Shown here: in pieces, positions 17,685-26,293 of the stretch
Position numbering within the stretch: the first letter of the stretch is position 1
Layout: each line of letters begins with the position of its first letter
Assembly: GCF_002902845.1 (NCBI RefSeq)
Contig: NZ_PPTF01000073.1
Coordinates: 1 to 53,797, forward strand
Length of the DNA stretch: 53,797 nucleotides
Direction of reading: 5' to 3'
Origin: Chromobacterium sinusclupearum
Lineage (GTDB): Bacteria; Pseudomonadota; Gammaproteobacteria; Burkholderiales; Chromobacteriaceae
Program-made: the position numbers and the translations under genes
Notes under the pieces: model-generated
The model's input: only the letters and a program-made list of their open reading frames with translations
What the model was told of the DNA's origin: nothing
Databases searched by the model: none

Positions 17685-17984
17685 GATCGTCTCCATCGCA
17701 AGGCCCCACCATGCCCAGCTCAGCCCATCTGAACGAGCAGGCTAGCAACCCTTCAGGAACATCGAAGGCAACTTGCTGCTTCGCCGTAAAAAAACCGGAG
17801 GCACTGGATTCCTTGCCCGGCCGGACAGCAGACCAGGCTCGCCTCGCTATATCCTGCGCGAGGGCGGCTGGGCAGTCTGTTCGCTAACCCACGCAGGGTT
17901 GTCACTTACCACTGTCCGCTCCGGCTGTCCGCGCCAGCGCCTGGAACTACGCCATCGATAATCAGCGCAAGCAATACCTGATGG

Positions 17985-18326
17985 GTGATCAGCCTCATCG
18001 TCTGGCTGTCCGATCTCCAGCCAGACGTTTTACAGCTTCATCCTGGAGAATCTGGAGAAATGCGGCGCCCTCAAGGCCATCGGCGCCGAAGGACGCGAAC
18101 TGGTGGTGATGATTCTGCTCATGGCTACTTTCACCGCGGTCACCGGCTTTGGCTTAGGCATAGGGCTGATCACCCTCGCTCGAAGCGGCCCAACTAAGCG
18201 TCCATCATCACCTTCTGGAACCTGGCGCTAGCCTTTGGCATGGTGGTGATCATCGCCGCCATCTCCAGTTATTTCGCCATACGCCGAGTGCTCAAGATTG
18301 AGCTATTCGATATCTTCCGCGCCTAA
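17985..18326 (+). pseudogene. Decayed FtsX-like ABC transporter permease (C-terminal remnant)
   Basis: Three frames together read like the end of a MacB/DevC-type ABC permease: VISLIV..., then from 18013 SSQTFYSFILENLEKCGALK and LMATFTAVTGFGLGIGLI, then from about 18205 FWNLALAFGMVVIIAAISSY up to FDIFRA and a TAA at 18324. Frame changes near 18005 and 18195 and the missing N-terminal half show that it is dead. No ATPase or fusion-protein partner remains nearby. It lies inside the stress cluster, so it records an insertion or deletion event there. Confidence 0.7.
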
Positions 18327-18485
18327 GCACAATTCAGCACGCCGACAGCCCGCTTGAGCGTTGATCCCGGACCAGGGTAGCGCGCCACCTGTTCCAGCAA
18401 AGGTTGGCTGCCTGGCAGTGAATCCGGCACAGCGATCGCTCCGCCCTGCGCGGAGCGATCTACGGTTTAGCAAAAGGAATCGATC

Positions 18486-18883
18486 ATGCTTACCCCATCC
18501 ATGCAACGCGCAAGCCGCTTTACTCTGTTTCTTGCCTACACCGCGCTGATCACCATTTCTGCAGGCGCCCGCGGCGATAGCGTCAGCACCATGCCGGACA
18601 ACCCGCCAGCCCCGGCACAAACCATGGGCGATACCTATGCCGAAGGCTCCGAGATGAGCAGCTATGTCACGGACGCCATGATTACCGGCAAAGTCAAAGC
18701 CGAGCTGTTCCGCGCTCCTGATCTGACCTCGTACGAAATTCGCGTGGAAACCGATAACGGTCGAGTCATGCTGAGCGGGCAGGTGGATACACAGGCCGAA
18801 GTTGACCGGCCGGATATTTGGCGCTGGGCATCAAGGAGGTCCGGGTCGTCATCAACTATATGCGTGTCCGCGGCTCCCAATAG
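18486..18883 (+). pseudogene. Exported BON-domain (OsmY-like) protein with frameshift
   Basis: A start with AGGAATCG upstream is followed by a signal peptide (FTLFLAYTALITISAGA) and one BON domain: YVTDAMITGKVKAELF, then YEIRVETDNGRVMLSGQVDT. After ...QAEVDR the frame is wrong; in the next frame the domain continues as GYLALGIKEVRVVINYMRVR to a TAG at 18881. The distance equals one missing base. In the original frame the ORF runs to 18992 with unrelated residues. The mutation would remove the last helix and strand of the BON fold. A sequencing error is the other explanation. Confidence 0.75.
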
Positions 18884-18890
18884 CCACGCA

Positions 18891-18920
18891 CTCCCCGACC
18901 GTCCTCACGCGCTCGGGGAG
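18891..18920 (+). terminator. Hairpin after BON pseudogene
   Basis: A perfect 8-bp inverted repeat (CTCCCCGA / TCGGGGAG) with a 14-base loop starts eight bases after the BON frame's stop. No T run follows. The rest of 18921-19216 shows no gene. Confidence 0.4.
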
Positions 18921-19216
18921 GACATCACCGCCACATCGGTTCCTGAATGTGCATGCATCAACGGGCGCCTCGCCTTATCACCTAGCGCCTGATAGAAGCT
19001 CGGCATACCGTGACGGAAGACATAGCACCAGGCCGAAAATCTCCCCTCCGGTACAGTCTCGCGTCGGCTATGTTCGCTGGCGAACAGTGGCTGTTACCGC
19101 TGGCGAATATGATGGGCGCTGAAACTCACCATGCCCATGGCTTGCGAAACAAAGCGCCCTAACTTTACGCCATAGCATTCGAGGAGAGTCTCAGACCCCT
19201 TTCAAGGAGTTCCACC

Positions 19217-19780
19217 ATGATCCATCCCCTCCGAAATCTACAGAAAGTCCTGTTGCTGGCCGCCACCGCGCTGATGCTGTGTCTGGCCAGCGCGTATACC
19301 CTGGCCGAGTCGACACGCGATCTGGATGAGGTCTCCCTGCAATCACTGCACATGCTGTATCAAACGAGCCCTGCAGCGGAAAGTCTCTCCCACAAGGCCT
19401 CCGCCATTCTGGTGTTTCCCAAGATTGTCAAAGCCGGGCTGATCTTTGGCGGCGCATACGGCGAAGGCGTGCTGCTGGAAGGAGGCCACCCCAACAGCTA
19501 CTACAACTCAGTCACCGCATCCTGGGGCTGGCAAGCAGGCGCGGAATCCTATGGCTATGTGGTATTTCTGATGAATCAGAAAGCCGTCCGCTATCTGAAA
19601 AAGTCCATGGGTTGGGAAATCGGCACCGGCCCCAGCGTGGTCGTGGTTGATGCCGGCGCGGCGAAAAACTTAAGCTCGACGACATTGCGCAACGACGCCT
19701 ATGCCTTCATCTTCGACCAGCAAGGCCTGATGGCCAGCCTGAGCATAGAAGGCACCAAGATTTCGCGCATCAAGCGTTAA
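19217..19780 (+). CDS. SYLF-domain (Ysc84-type) lipid-binding protein, exported
   Basis: 187 residues; AAGGAG lies eight bases before the ATG. A signal peptide (VLLLAATALMLCLASAYTLA) is followed by the SYLF/DUF500 domain covering the rest: ILVFPKIVKAGLIFGGAYGEGVLL, split by GG, then SYYNSVTASWGWQAGAESYG and DAYAFIFDQQGLMASLSIEG. In eukaryotes SYLF domains bind phosphoinositides; the bacterial exported forms are of unknown function but are regular members of stress-induced clusters. It is probably transcribed alone. Confidence 0.9.
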   Translation: MIHPLRNLQKVLLLAATALMLCLASAYTLAESTRDLDEVSLQSLHMLYQTSPAAESLSHKASAILVFPKIVKAGLIFGGAYGEGVLLEGGHPNSYYNSVTASWGWQAGAESYGYVVFLMNQKAVRYLKKSMGWEIGTGPSVVVVDAGAAKNLSSTTLRNDAYAFIFDQQGLMASLSIEGTKISRIKR

Positions 19781-20012
19781 GCCCATCCTAATCTGATGCC
19801 GCCTTGCGCCGCCTCGTCGTACCATCGGCACGGCCAAGGGCGGCGCGCCGGCTCCAGAAACCATGCGGCGCCAGGCCAAATGATTTGGCATGTGCGCTCC
19901 AACGCACAGACCGCTACCCATCCTTGCCGCACGCTCGGCAGTACTGAACTCTGTTCCATCGCAGGCGCTCAACCTTGAGGCCGAGTGCGAATCACGCGTG
20001 AAGGAGCCTCTC

Positions 20013-20228
20013 ATGTCCAGATACCACATCGAAACCGAACGCAACACCGCGGGACATTTTGTTGGCTGGTCTGTCCACAATGCACAGCATCCTCCGCTTT
20101 CCCGTATCTATCCCTTGTACGAGATGGCGGAGTCTGAAGCCATGCGGCTGGAGACGGAGAGCAATGGGCAAGAGGCTGCCGCCACGCCGTCGCAATCCAC
20201 CATCGCTCCCCTCCTGCATCGCCGCTGA
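20013..20228 (+). CDS. Small protein of unknown function
   Basis: 71 residues with AAGGAG seven bases before the ATG. It starts MSRYHIETERNTAGHFVGW, followed by a Ser/Thr/Glu-rich tail. I do not recognise the family. It lies 13 bases before the DksA-like gene on the same strand, so the two are probably one transcript. Short length and a weak hydrophobic core leave some doubt, but the ribosome site is good. Confidence 0.5.
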   Translation: MSRYHIETERNTAGHFVGWSVHNAQHPPLSRIYPLYEMAESEAMRLETESNGQEAAATPSQSTIAPLLHRR

Positions 20229-20241
20229 TGGGAGTGATGCC

Positions 20242-20640
20242 ATGACAGACACCTCGTCCTCCGCGCCAAGCGCTGTCGACCACAGCCTTTCGCCGCAACA
20301 ACTGATGGCGTTGGAAGCCGAACTATTGCAGGCGCGCGATGCCTTGCTGCGCGCCAGCCGGGAAACGGAGCGCCATCTGCAAAGCTTCCTTGCGATCTCC
20401 GACGCAGACGAACGCGGCCAACAGGCAGAGGAGCATAGGATGGACTTGACGGTTCAAGAGAGGGAAAAACTGCAATTGCAGCGGATAGATCAAGCCTTGC
20501 AACGCATACGCGACGGCAGTTACGGATACTGCGCAGTCAGCGGCGAGCCCATCGGAATAGACCGCCTTAAGGCTCAACCCACCGCTACGCTATCGCGCGC
20601 TGCCCAGGAAAAACTGGAAGCCTGGCAAAAACGGAGCTAG
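20242..20640 (+). CDS. DksA/TraR-family protein lacking most zinc-finger cysteines
   Basis: 132 residues from MTDTSS. The coiled-coil (~18-85) and the C-terminal globular part have the DksA/TraR pattern: LQRIDQALQRIRDGSYGYC, then GEPIGIDRLKAQPTATL. DksA normally carries four zinc cysteines there (CxxC...CxxC). Here only the first remains; the second is Ser and the third and fourth are replaced (TLSRAAQ). Zinc-independent DksA paralogues are known, for example the two-residue-changed DksA2 of Pseudomonas aeruginosa, which replaces DksA under zinc starvation. The protein would enter the RNA polymerase secondary channel and modulate transcription with ppGpp. Function is inferred. Confidence 0.82.
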   Translation: MTDTSSSAPSAVDHSLSPQQLMALEAELLQARDALLRASRETERHLQSFLAISDADERGQQAEEHRMDLTVQEREKLQLQRIDQALQRIRDGSYGYCAVSGEPIGIDRLKAQPTATLSRAAQEKLEAWQKRS

Positions 20641-20648
20641 CTATTCTG

Positions 20649-21362
20649 CTATGGCAGCGGCCCGGACAGGCGTTGATACTCCTTCTTCACCACTTCGTAG
20701 CATTCGCAGGTGCGCTGCTCCAGCCCAAAACGATCGAGAATGGTGATATGCCCCCGCACATAGCGGATCAAACCCGCCTTCTGCAACTTCAGGGCGGCTT
20801 CGGTCACACCCTCGCGGCGGACGCCCAGCATATTGGCGATCAACTCCTGGGTCATGACCAACTCGTCCCCGGCCAAGCGATCCAGGCTCAACAGCAGCCA
20901 GCGGCACAATTGCTGATCCAGCGAATGGTGGCGATTGCAGACCGCGGTTTGTCCCATCTGGGTGATCAAGGCCTGGGTATAGCGCAGCAGCAGATGCATC
21001 ATCGGCCCCGCGCGATTGAACTCGTCTTTCAAGGCCTGCGCTTTCAAGCGATAGCCATAGCCGGCGCTTTGCACCACGGCGCGGCTGGGCGTGGTCTCCC
21101 CGCCCATGAACAGGGCGATGCCGACAATTCCCTCCCAGCCCACCACCGCGATTTCCGCCGAAGCCCCATCCTCCATCACATACAGCAGCGACACGATCGC
21201 TGTCGTTGGAAAGTAAACATGGCTCAGCGCGCAGTCCGGCTCATACAGCACCTTGCCCAAGGGCATTTCTACCGGCTCCAGATGCGGGCGCAGCCGCAAC
21301 CACTCAGCCTCCGGCAGTCCGGCCAGCAAACCATTCCGCCTAGGATTATCGTCGATGGTCAT
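20649..21362 (-). CDS. Crp/Fnr-family transcription regulator
   Basis: I chose the second ATG of an ATG-ATG pair (21362; GGGAGG just upstream); a longer frame reaches 21428. 237 residues. The N-terminal cNMP-binding-like beta-roll (~25-125: LEPVEMPLGKVLYEP, YFPTTAIVSLLYVMEDG) lacks the cysteines of Fnr. The C-terminal winged helix (~150-215) reads MTQELIANMLGVRREGVTEA, which is the recognition helix. It resembles the Crp-like regulators with CECYEVV tails found in stress clusters. It is a likely local regulator of the flanking genes. It converges on the DksA-like gene with eight bases between them. Confidence 0.88.
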   Translation of the reverse strand: MTIDDNPRRNGLLAGLPEAEWLRLRPHLEPVEMPLGKVLYEPDCALSHVYFPTTAIVSLLYVMEDGASAEIAVVGWEGIVGIALFMGGETTPSRAVVQSAGYGYRLKAQALKDEFNRAGPMMHLLLRYTQALITQMGQTAVCNRHHSLDQQLCRWLLLSLDRLAGDELVMTQELIANMLGVRREGVTEAALKLQKAGLIRYVRGHITILDRFGLEQRTCECYEVVKKEYQRLSGPLP

Positions 21363-21597
21363 CATCCCTCCCGAGTGAGCGCGCGCTGGGCCGGCTCGCA
21401 TGAATCGGCAATTATCCAGCATATGCAATGCCGTTAATCTTTACTATGGCTGCCAATCATCGCGCGCTATGTGTGACAGCGTACAGATCAATCGCGGGAA
21501 AAGCGCCAATCCTTAAGCACTGTCACAAGCTGTTTACGATCCGTGTCCGTCTGCGGCCGGTGTCTGCCGGATGGAACGCGCCGCCAGGAGCATCGCC

Positions 21598-22494
21598 ATG
21601 AACCCCATCACCTTATTCATTATCACCACCTTGTTCCTACTAGGCGCGCTGGCCAATTTCCAGGGCTATCTAGCGCCTGCCATTGTGCTATGGGTGGCCG
21701 CCGCCATCGTGTCGCAATCCTTACGCATGGCCAATACCTGGCAAAAATGTGTGGTGTTGCGCGCCGGCAAATTGCGCGGAGTCAGCGGACCGGGCCTGTT
21801 CCTGATCATCCCGGTGGTAGACAACGTGGTGGCAACCATAGACGAAAGAATCCAGACCACCGCCTTTAATGCCGAACAGGCCTTGACCCGCGACACGGTG
21901 CCAGTGAACGTGGATGCCATCATCTTCTGGCATGTCCATGACGCGCAAAAGGCGGCGCTGGCCATCACTGATTATCGCCAGGCGATAGACCGCGTGGCGC
22001 AGACCTCGCTGCGTGAAATGATAGGCTCATCGATGCTGGGCGTGCTGCTGAGCGACCGCCGCAGCACCGACCAGGAACTGTGCCGCAAGATAGGCGAAAA
22101 GACCGCGGAATGGGGCATTACGGTGCGCTCAGTGGAAATCCGCGACGTTGCCATACCAGTGGCGTTGCAGGACTCGATGTCGCGTCAGGCGCAGGCCGAA
22201 CGAGAAAAGCAGGCCCGCATCATCTTGGGGTCCGCCGAAGCCGAAATCGCCAACAAGTTCGTCGAGGCGGCCAATGTCTATGCCGACCACCCGGCCGCGC
22301 TGCAATTGCGGGCAATGAACATCATCTACGAAACCACCAAGGAGCGCGGCACCACCATTCTGATCCCGAGCACCATGGTGGACAGCCTGAATCCAATGGT
22401 CGCCGCTGGCACAAGCCGCGCCTCCAGGCGACAGGCCACGCCCCACGCCTCCGCCAACCACGCCAACCCGGTCGAATCCACCGCATTGAAATAA
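21598..22494 (+). CDS. Slipin / SPFH (band 7) family membrane protein
   Basis: 298 residues from MNPITLF (GGAG ten bases upstream). One or two N-terminal hydrophobic helices (~5-42) are followed by an SPFH/band-7 domain (~45-215: CVVLRAGKLRGVSGPGLF, IPVVDNVV, DERIQTTAF, then IRDVAIPVALQDSMSRQAQA). A coiled-coil region ends in a Ser/Ala/Thr-rich tail. Slipins form membrane-bound oligomers that organise microdomains. They are usually paired with a NfeD gene; none is present here, so this is the orphan form. Confidence 0.9.
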   Translation: MNPITLFIITTLFLLGALANFQGYLAPAIVLWVAAAIVSQSLRMANTWQKCVVLRAGKLRGVSGPGLFLIIPVVDNVVATIDERIQTTAFNAEQALTRDTVPVNVDAIIFWHVHDAQKAALAITDYRQAIDRVAQTSLREMIGSSMLGVLLSDRRSTDQELCRKIGEKTAEWGITVRSVEIRDVAIPVALQDSMSRQAQAEREKQARIILGSAEAEIANKFVEAANVYADHPAALQLRAMNIIYETTKERGTTILIPSTMVDSLNPMVAAGTSRASRRQATPHASANHANPVESTALK

Positions 22495-22817
22495 AGTCCG
22501 GTATTTGAAACGCTGTTTGATAGACCACATCGACCACCCACTAATTATTCCTGATCGGAATTCGGTGCCGCCTCGCGCAATATAATCGCCGGAAATAGGA
22601 CATCCCACGCGAGGCGCTGCACAAAAACGCTACCCGGCCGGCCCATTCTTCGCATTCAGCATACTGCTAGTATCCAACCTCTTCAGATCAATATCTGCTT
22701 AGCCATCCCCCAATCGACGTCACCAACCTGATTTTCCCCTATGTACGTTATCGAACAGACCATCCAAAAACCGAATGCCAATCTACAGATTCTTAATGGC
22801 CGCCTGGAGATCATGCG
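22495..22817. other. Intergenic region, no gene seen
   Basis: 323 bases between the slipin and BON genes. I see no ORF with a ribosome site, no RNA gene and no clear terminator. It probably carries the promoter for 22818-24024. Confidence 0.4.
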
Positions 22818-23471
22818 ATGAAAAGCGATATGCAATTACAACAGGACGTAATAGCGGAACTCAATTGGGATCCATCTATCAATGCCACTCATGTAGGCGT
22901 ATCTGCCAATGATGGCGCGGTAACGCTAACCGGACATGTCAGCAGTTATGCCGAAAAATGGGCAGCAGAGCGCGCGGCGCTGCGTGTAGCCGGCGTCAAA
23001 GCACTAGCAATTGAAATGGATGTCCAATTACCGAATGCAGATCAGCGTGACGATGCCGACATATCCCGATCAGTCGCCAATCTACTGCAACAATTGACTG
23101 AAATACCTAAAGAAGGTTTGCAAGTCATGGTGGAAAAGGGTTGGGTCACACTATCCGGAACGGTGGAATGGGATTATCAGCGCCAAATCGCCACACGGAT
23201 AGTACGACATTTACTGGGCGTCACCGGCGTGAGCGACAATATCGCCATCCGCCCCAAACTATCCATGAACGAGGTGAAGGGTGGAGTGGAAAATGCGCTT
23301 CGCCGCCGGGCCATAGCCGATATGGACAGCATTTCCGTAACCATTCAGGGATCAGATGTGATTCTAAATGGTTCAGTGCATAGCTGGTCTGAACGCGAAT
23401 TAGCCGATCATGCCGCCTGGGGTATGCCGGGCGTACATCAGGTGATCAATAGAATCAAGGTAGCAATCTAG
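22818..23471 (+). CDS. Three-BON-domain protein (cytoplasmic OsmY-like)
   Basis: 217 residues; GGAG lies nine bases before the ATG. There are three BON domains: ~1-70 (QQDVIAELNWDPSIN, VGVSANDGAVTLTGHVSSYA), ~75-145 (VMVEKGWVTLSGTVEWDYQR) and ~150-215 (ISVTIQGSDVILNGSVHSWS). There is no signal peptide, unlike the frameshifted BON gene at 18486, so it should stay in the cytoplasm. BON domains bind phospholipid or hydrophobic ligands; such proteins are osmotic or envelope stress induced. Base composition is more AT-rich than the slipin gene. Confidence 0.9.
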   Translation: MKSDMQLQQDVIAELNWDPSINATHVGVSANDGAVTLTGHVSSYAEKWAAERAALRVAGVKALAIEMDVQLPNADQRDDADISRSVANLLQQLTEIPKEGLQVMVEKGWVTLSGTVEWDYQRQIATRIVRHLLGVTGVSDNIAIRPKLSMNEVKGGVENALRRRAIADMDSISVTIQGSDVILNGSVHSWSERELADHAAWGMPGVHQVINRIKVAI

Positions 23472-23520
23472 ATCAATCTGCCGCCTGCATTCTAAATCAT
23501 GCATCCTTAAAGGAAATATC

Positions 23521-24024
23521 ATGAGCTCAGCACAATCAGCAGTTTATGTTTACAACACCCATCTGGAAGCGGAGGATGCCATCCGCCTGCTAAGCAAAGG
23601 TGGTTTCGACGTAAAAAAACTATCGGTCATTGGGAAAGGCTACCACAGCGAGGAAAACCCGGTCGGCTTTTATACCGTAGGCGACAAAATGAAAGCATGG
23701 GGAGGCATAGGCGCATTTTGGGGTGGTTTATGGGGATTACTGCTTGCTCCCGCGGTTTTCTTTTTGCCTGGCGTGGGAATGGTTGCCATGGCCGGCCCGG
23801 TGGTTGCGGCACTGGTCGGCGCACTGGAAGGCGCGGCAATTGTGGGCGGGGTATCTGCATTAGGCGCTGCGCTGACCCGAGTTGGCATTAACGCCGAACA
23901 GGCAGTGAAATACGAAACCGCGCTGAAAGCCGATAAATATGTGCTGGTGATACATGGAGGAGAAGCCGACGTTGCCAAAGCGCATGCCATTCTGGATATT
24001 TCGACAGGATGGAAAGAAGCCTAA
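23521..24024 (+). CDS. General-stress-type membrane-associated protein (YflT/DUF1269-like)
   Basis: 167 residues; AAAGGAAATATC precedes the ATG. An N-terminal general-stress-protein-17M-like segment (~5-60: VYVYNTHLEAEDAIRLL, FDVKKLSVIGKGYH) precedes a Gly/Ala-rich double hydrophobic hairpin (~60-125: GIGAFWGGLWGLLLAP, VVAALVGALEGAAIVG). The C-terminus returns to alpha/beta (KYVLVIHGGEADVAKAHAIL). This type is common in stress clusters near BON and CsbD genes; its molecular function is unknown. It is 49 bases after the BON gene and probably in its operon. Confidence 0.8.
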   Translation: MSSAQSAVYVYNTHLEAEDAIRLLSKGGFDVKKLSVIGKGYHSEENPVGFYTVGDKMKAWGGIGAFWGGLWGLLLAPAVFFLPGVGMVAMAGPVVAALVGALEGAAIVGGVSALGAALTRVGINAEQAVKYETALKADKYVLVIHGGEADVAKAHAILDISTGWKEA

Positions 24025-24111
24025 TTCGAGTAGCACCATACAGCTGCCGCGCTATCGGAATCTGAACGCCCGTGCATTTTTTGCACATTACAATAGGGTT
24101 CTGGTTGGCCT

Positions 24112-24136
24112 AACTACCGAGAAAAACTCGGTAGTT
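24112..24136 (+). terminator. Perfect hairpin downstream of stress cluster
   Basis: A perfect 10-bp inverted repeat (AACTACCGAG / CTCGGTAGTT) with an AAAAA loop lies 88 bases after the last stress gene. There is no T run, so intrinsic termination is uncertain. Confidence 0.45.
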
Positions 24137-24242
24137 GCCTCCCTCAGCACGGCTAGTGCATAGTGATGCCCCCTCGGGGCCTTGCATTTTTTGCCACAAT
24201 CCCCAGAATTGCTTCTCTGAATGGCTAACAGAATGCCTGCCT

Positions 24243-24276
24243 AAAATGAAAAATGGCCTCCGATCTTCGAGGCCAT
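24243..24276 (-). terminator. Intrinsic terminator of T6SS island 2
   Basis: Read on the minus strand, an 8-bp stem (ATGGCCTC with GAGGCCAT, 24253-24276) is followed by TTTTCATTTTAG. It lies 29 bases after the stop of the minus-strand effector gene, so it ends the vgrG operon. Confidence 0.75.
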
Positions 24277-24304
24277 GGCAGAGTCTACGCACTCGGATGA
24301 CATG

Positions 24305-26290
24305 CTAAGGCAGATTGGCCAGCTCTTGGTTAAAGACACTAGTCTTAGCCTTCAGTGCCGCCTGATAGGCTGTATCCAATCCGGCGGTGGACTGACCTTG
24401 TTTCAGCAATGATGCGCGTTGTTCAGCAAAATGCTTGTTCAGTGTGGTCAGCTCTGCCTTTTGCCGCGCCTCGACAGCCTCCCGAGCCCTTTGCTGGCTT
24501 TGCGTAGCCTGTTTGTTCAATGCCTCCCGCGCCAAGGCATCCTCGTCCACCAGCGGTTCCGCATTATCGGTATCCACCTCACGAGGCTTGAAATAGTAGA
24601 AGCCGCTGTTTCCGGGCATAAACATAAAGAACTGCCGATTGACGTCAATGTCGTAAGGATCGTGCATGAACTGGGCAAACAGGGCCTCTTGCTCCGGCGT
24701 TGGCGCCGGCCCATGCTCCCAAGCTTTCCATAGTTTGGCATCTGGCTTCTGACCAGCACGAACCGCAATCAAATCCTTAGCCAGCGGCGTAGCTCTACGC
24801 GACAAAATGTCGTTGATATCCGGCGGCACTTGGCCAGGCTTCAAGATTGTTGGCTTTCTGGGATCTCTGCCGGCGTTCGGATCGCGTTGTTTTTCCTTCT
24901 GTCCCTTCAACCAAGCCAGCCAGGCGCAAACATTAGCCTGCAATGTCCCCCGCAAATCACCTTTTGCGCCCAACTGCTTTTCGTAAGCCAGCACGAGTTC
25001 GTCGGCATACATGACTTTCCCGCTAACCTGCACCGTTTTACTCAAGCGATAACGGCCAAAAACAGCTGGATAGTTCCGCTCCAGCTTCGACATAGACAAG
25101 AATGGTACTTTGTGTGCGATCGACTCTTGATACATCAGCCATAACGCCACCCGCGCCAAGTCAGGAGATTTGGCATCGCCAGCGAGGATGTCACCGGTGA
25201 CATCCTCGCTGCTGCCCGGCAAGACCCGTTCGCGTACCTTGCCCCCACCTTTCGCTACCGAGTCCACACGCTGATAGCTGCGCAACTCATGCCCTGCTAC
25301 CAGGTGATAGGTGCTGGCCACCGTCGCACTGAGGGTCTTGTCTCCCTCTATGCTCGTCTCGGGCAAGGGCACGGGGACTAAGTAGCCAGCCATCTCCTTG
25401 ATCTTGCCAAGCGTCTGCTCAGAGCCTGCCAGGCTGGAAATGCAATCAAACAGACCAAGGAAAGGCAGCTTCACCTTGATTGGTTTCTTGCCTGCGCCCT
25501 CGATGCCATCCAGGATCAGCCCAACCGAGGTCTGCTTGCACTCCTCTTGCAAGGCATTCAAGAACATGCGCGCCAATGGACCACCGCGCTCCGCGCCGTA
25601 AACATAAACATTCACTTCATTGATGTCTGCCGCGAATTGAGTTACCAAATTCAGCACACCACTTACAGCGTATTTGACTCGGACATCGACACCCAGGTTG
25701 TAAGTCATCAGCGCCTTGCTGTCGCGCAGATAGGGCACGGCCGTCGCTGCGGAAAGCGGCAATTGCCATACCACGGACTTGAACACGCGAGTCATGGTCA
25801 AACCGCCATGCGCCACACCCAGCAAGGGATTGCCTTTGGCTTTTGCCAAGCCGCGCTCGAAATTGCTCAATCCTTTATTAAATTTTTTGGGAATTTGCTT
25901 CAACTCGGCAAAGATATCCTTCACTTTGCCCTGCAGCATTTTCTTTTTCCAATCATCCTGAAGCGCACCAGCCTTCTCTGCCGCCACAGACTTGCCTACC
26001 GCTTTGAAATAGCTGCCATTGTCGCTCTCGAACTTTGCAGCAAGACCTGGTACATAAACACGAAATAACTTTTTGGATGGATCTTCAGGAAAAGCCTGTG
26101 TAAGCAATCCAATATTTGTCCACTCTGAAACAGGATCAGTTTTCCAATTTTTTCCTACCACATCGAAAAACACTCCAATAGATAGGGGAAGACTACACGC
26201 CCTATCTGAGCTTTTTTTATCGCAAGCAGCTGATAGGATCTGCTGCATGCGCTCCGCTCCTGGCACTTTTATATTGGGCAAGCGCGACAT
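24305..26290 (-). CDS. Tle1-type (DUF2235) T6SS lipase homologue with altered nucleophile site
   Basis: 661 residues. The DUF2235/Tle1 phospholipase fold is visible: the opening LSIGVFFDVVGKNW (family FFDGTGNN), YVPGL, then the nucleophile elbow, LGLFDCISS with Asp282, and HLVAGHELRSY with His334. At the elbow the family has GFSRGA; here the sequence is YGAERGG, so the catalytic serine is Glu234. The C-terminal ~110 residues are a charged Gln/Ala/Glu-rich coiled coil. There is no signal peptide. It is the last gene of the vgrG operon and directly follows its probable immunity gene. It is either an inactive or repurposed lipase, or a variant that uses another nucleophile. Confidence 0.8.
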   Translation of the reverse strand: MSRLPNIKVPGAERMQQILSAACDKKSSDRACSLPLSIGVFFDVVGKNWKTDPVSEWTNIGLLTQAFPEDPSKKLFRVYVPGLAAKFESDNGSYFKAVGKSVAAEKAGALQDDWKKKMLQGKVKDIFAELKQIPKKFNKGLSNFERGLAKAKGNPLLGVAHGGLTMTRVFKSVVWQLPLSAATAVPYLRDSKALMTYNLGVDVRVKYAVSGVLNLVTQFAADINEVNVYVYGAERGGPLARMFLNALQEECKQTSVGLILDGIEGAGKKPIKVKLPFLGLFDCISSLAGSEQTLGKIKEMAGYLVPVPLPETSIEGDKTLSATVASTYHLVAGHELRSYQRVDSVAKGGGKVRERVLPGSSEDVTGDILAGDAKSPDLARVALWLMYQESIAHKVPFLSMSKLERNYPAVFGRYRLSKTVQVSGKVMYADELVLAYEKQLGAKGDLRGTLQANVCAWLAWLKGQKEKQRDPNAGRDPRKPTILKPGQVPPDINDILSRRATPLAKDLIAVRAGQKPDAKLWKAWEHGPAPTPEQEALFAQFMHDPYDIDVNRQFFMFMPGNSGFYYFKPREVDTDNAEPLVDEDALAREALNKQATQSQQRAREAVEARQKAELTTLNKHFAEQRASLLKQGQSTAGLDTAYQAALKAKTSVFNQELANLP

Positions 26291-26293
26291 GCA

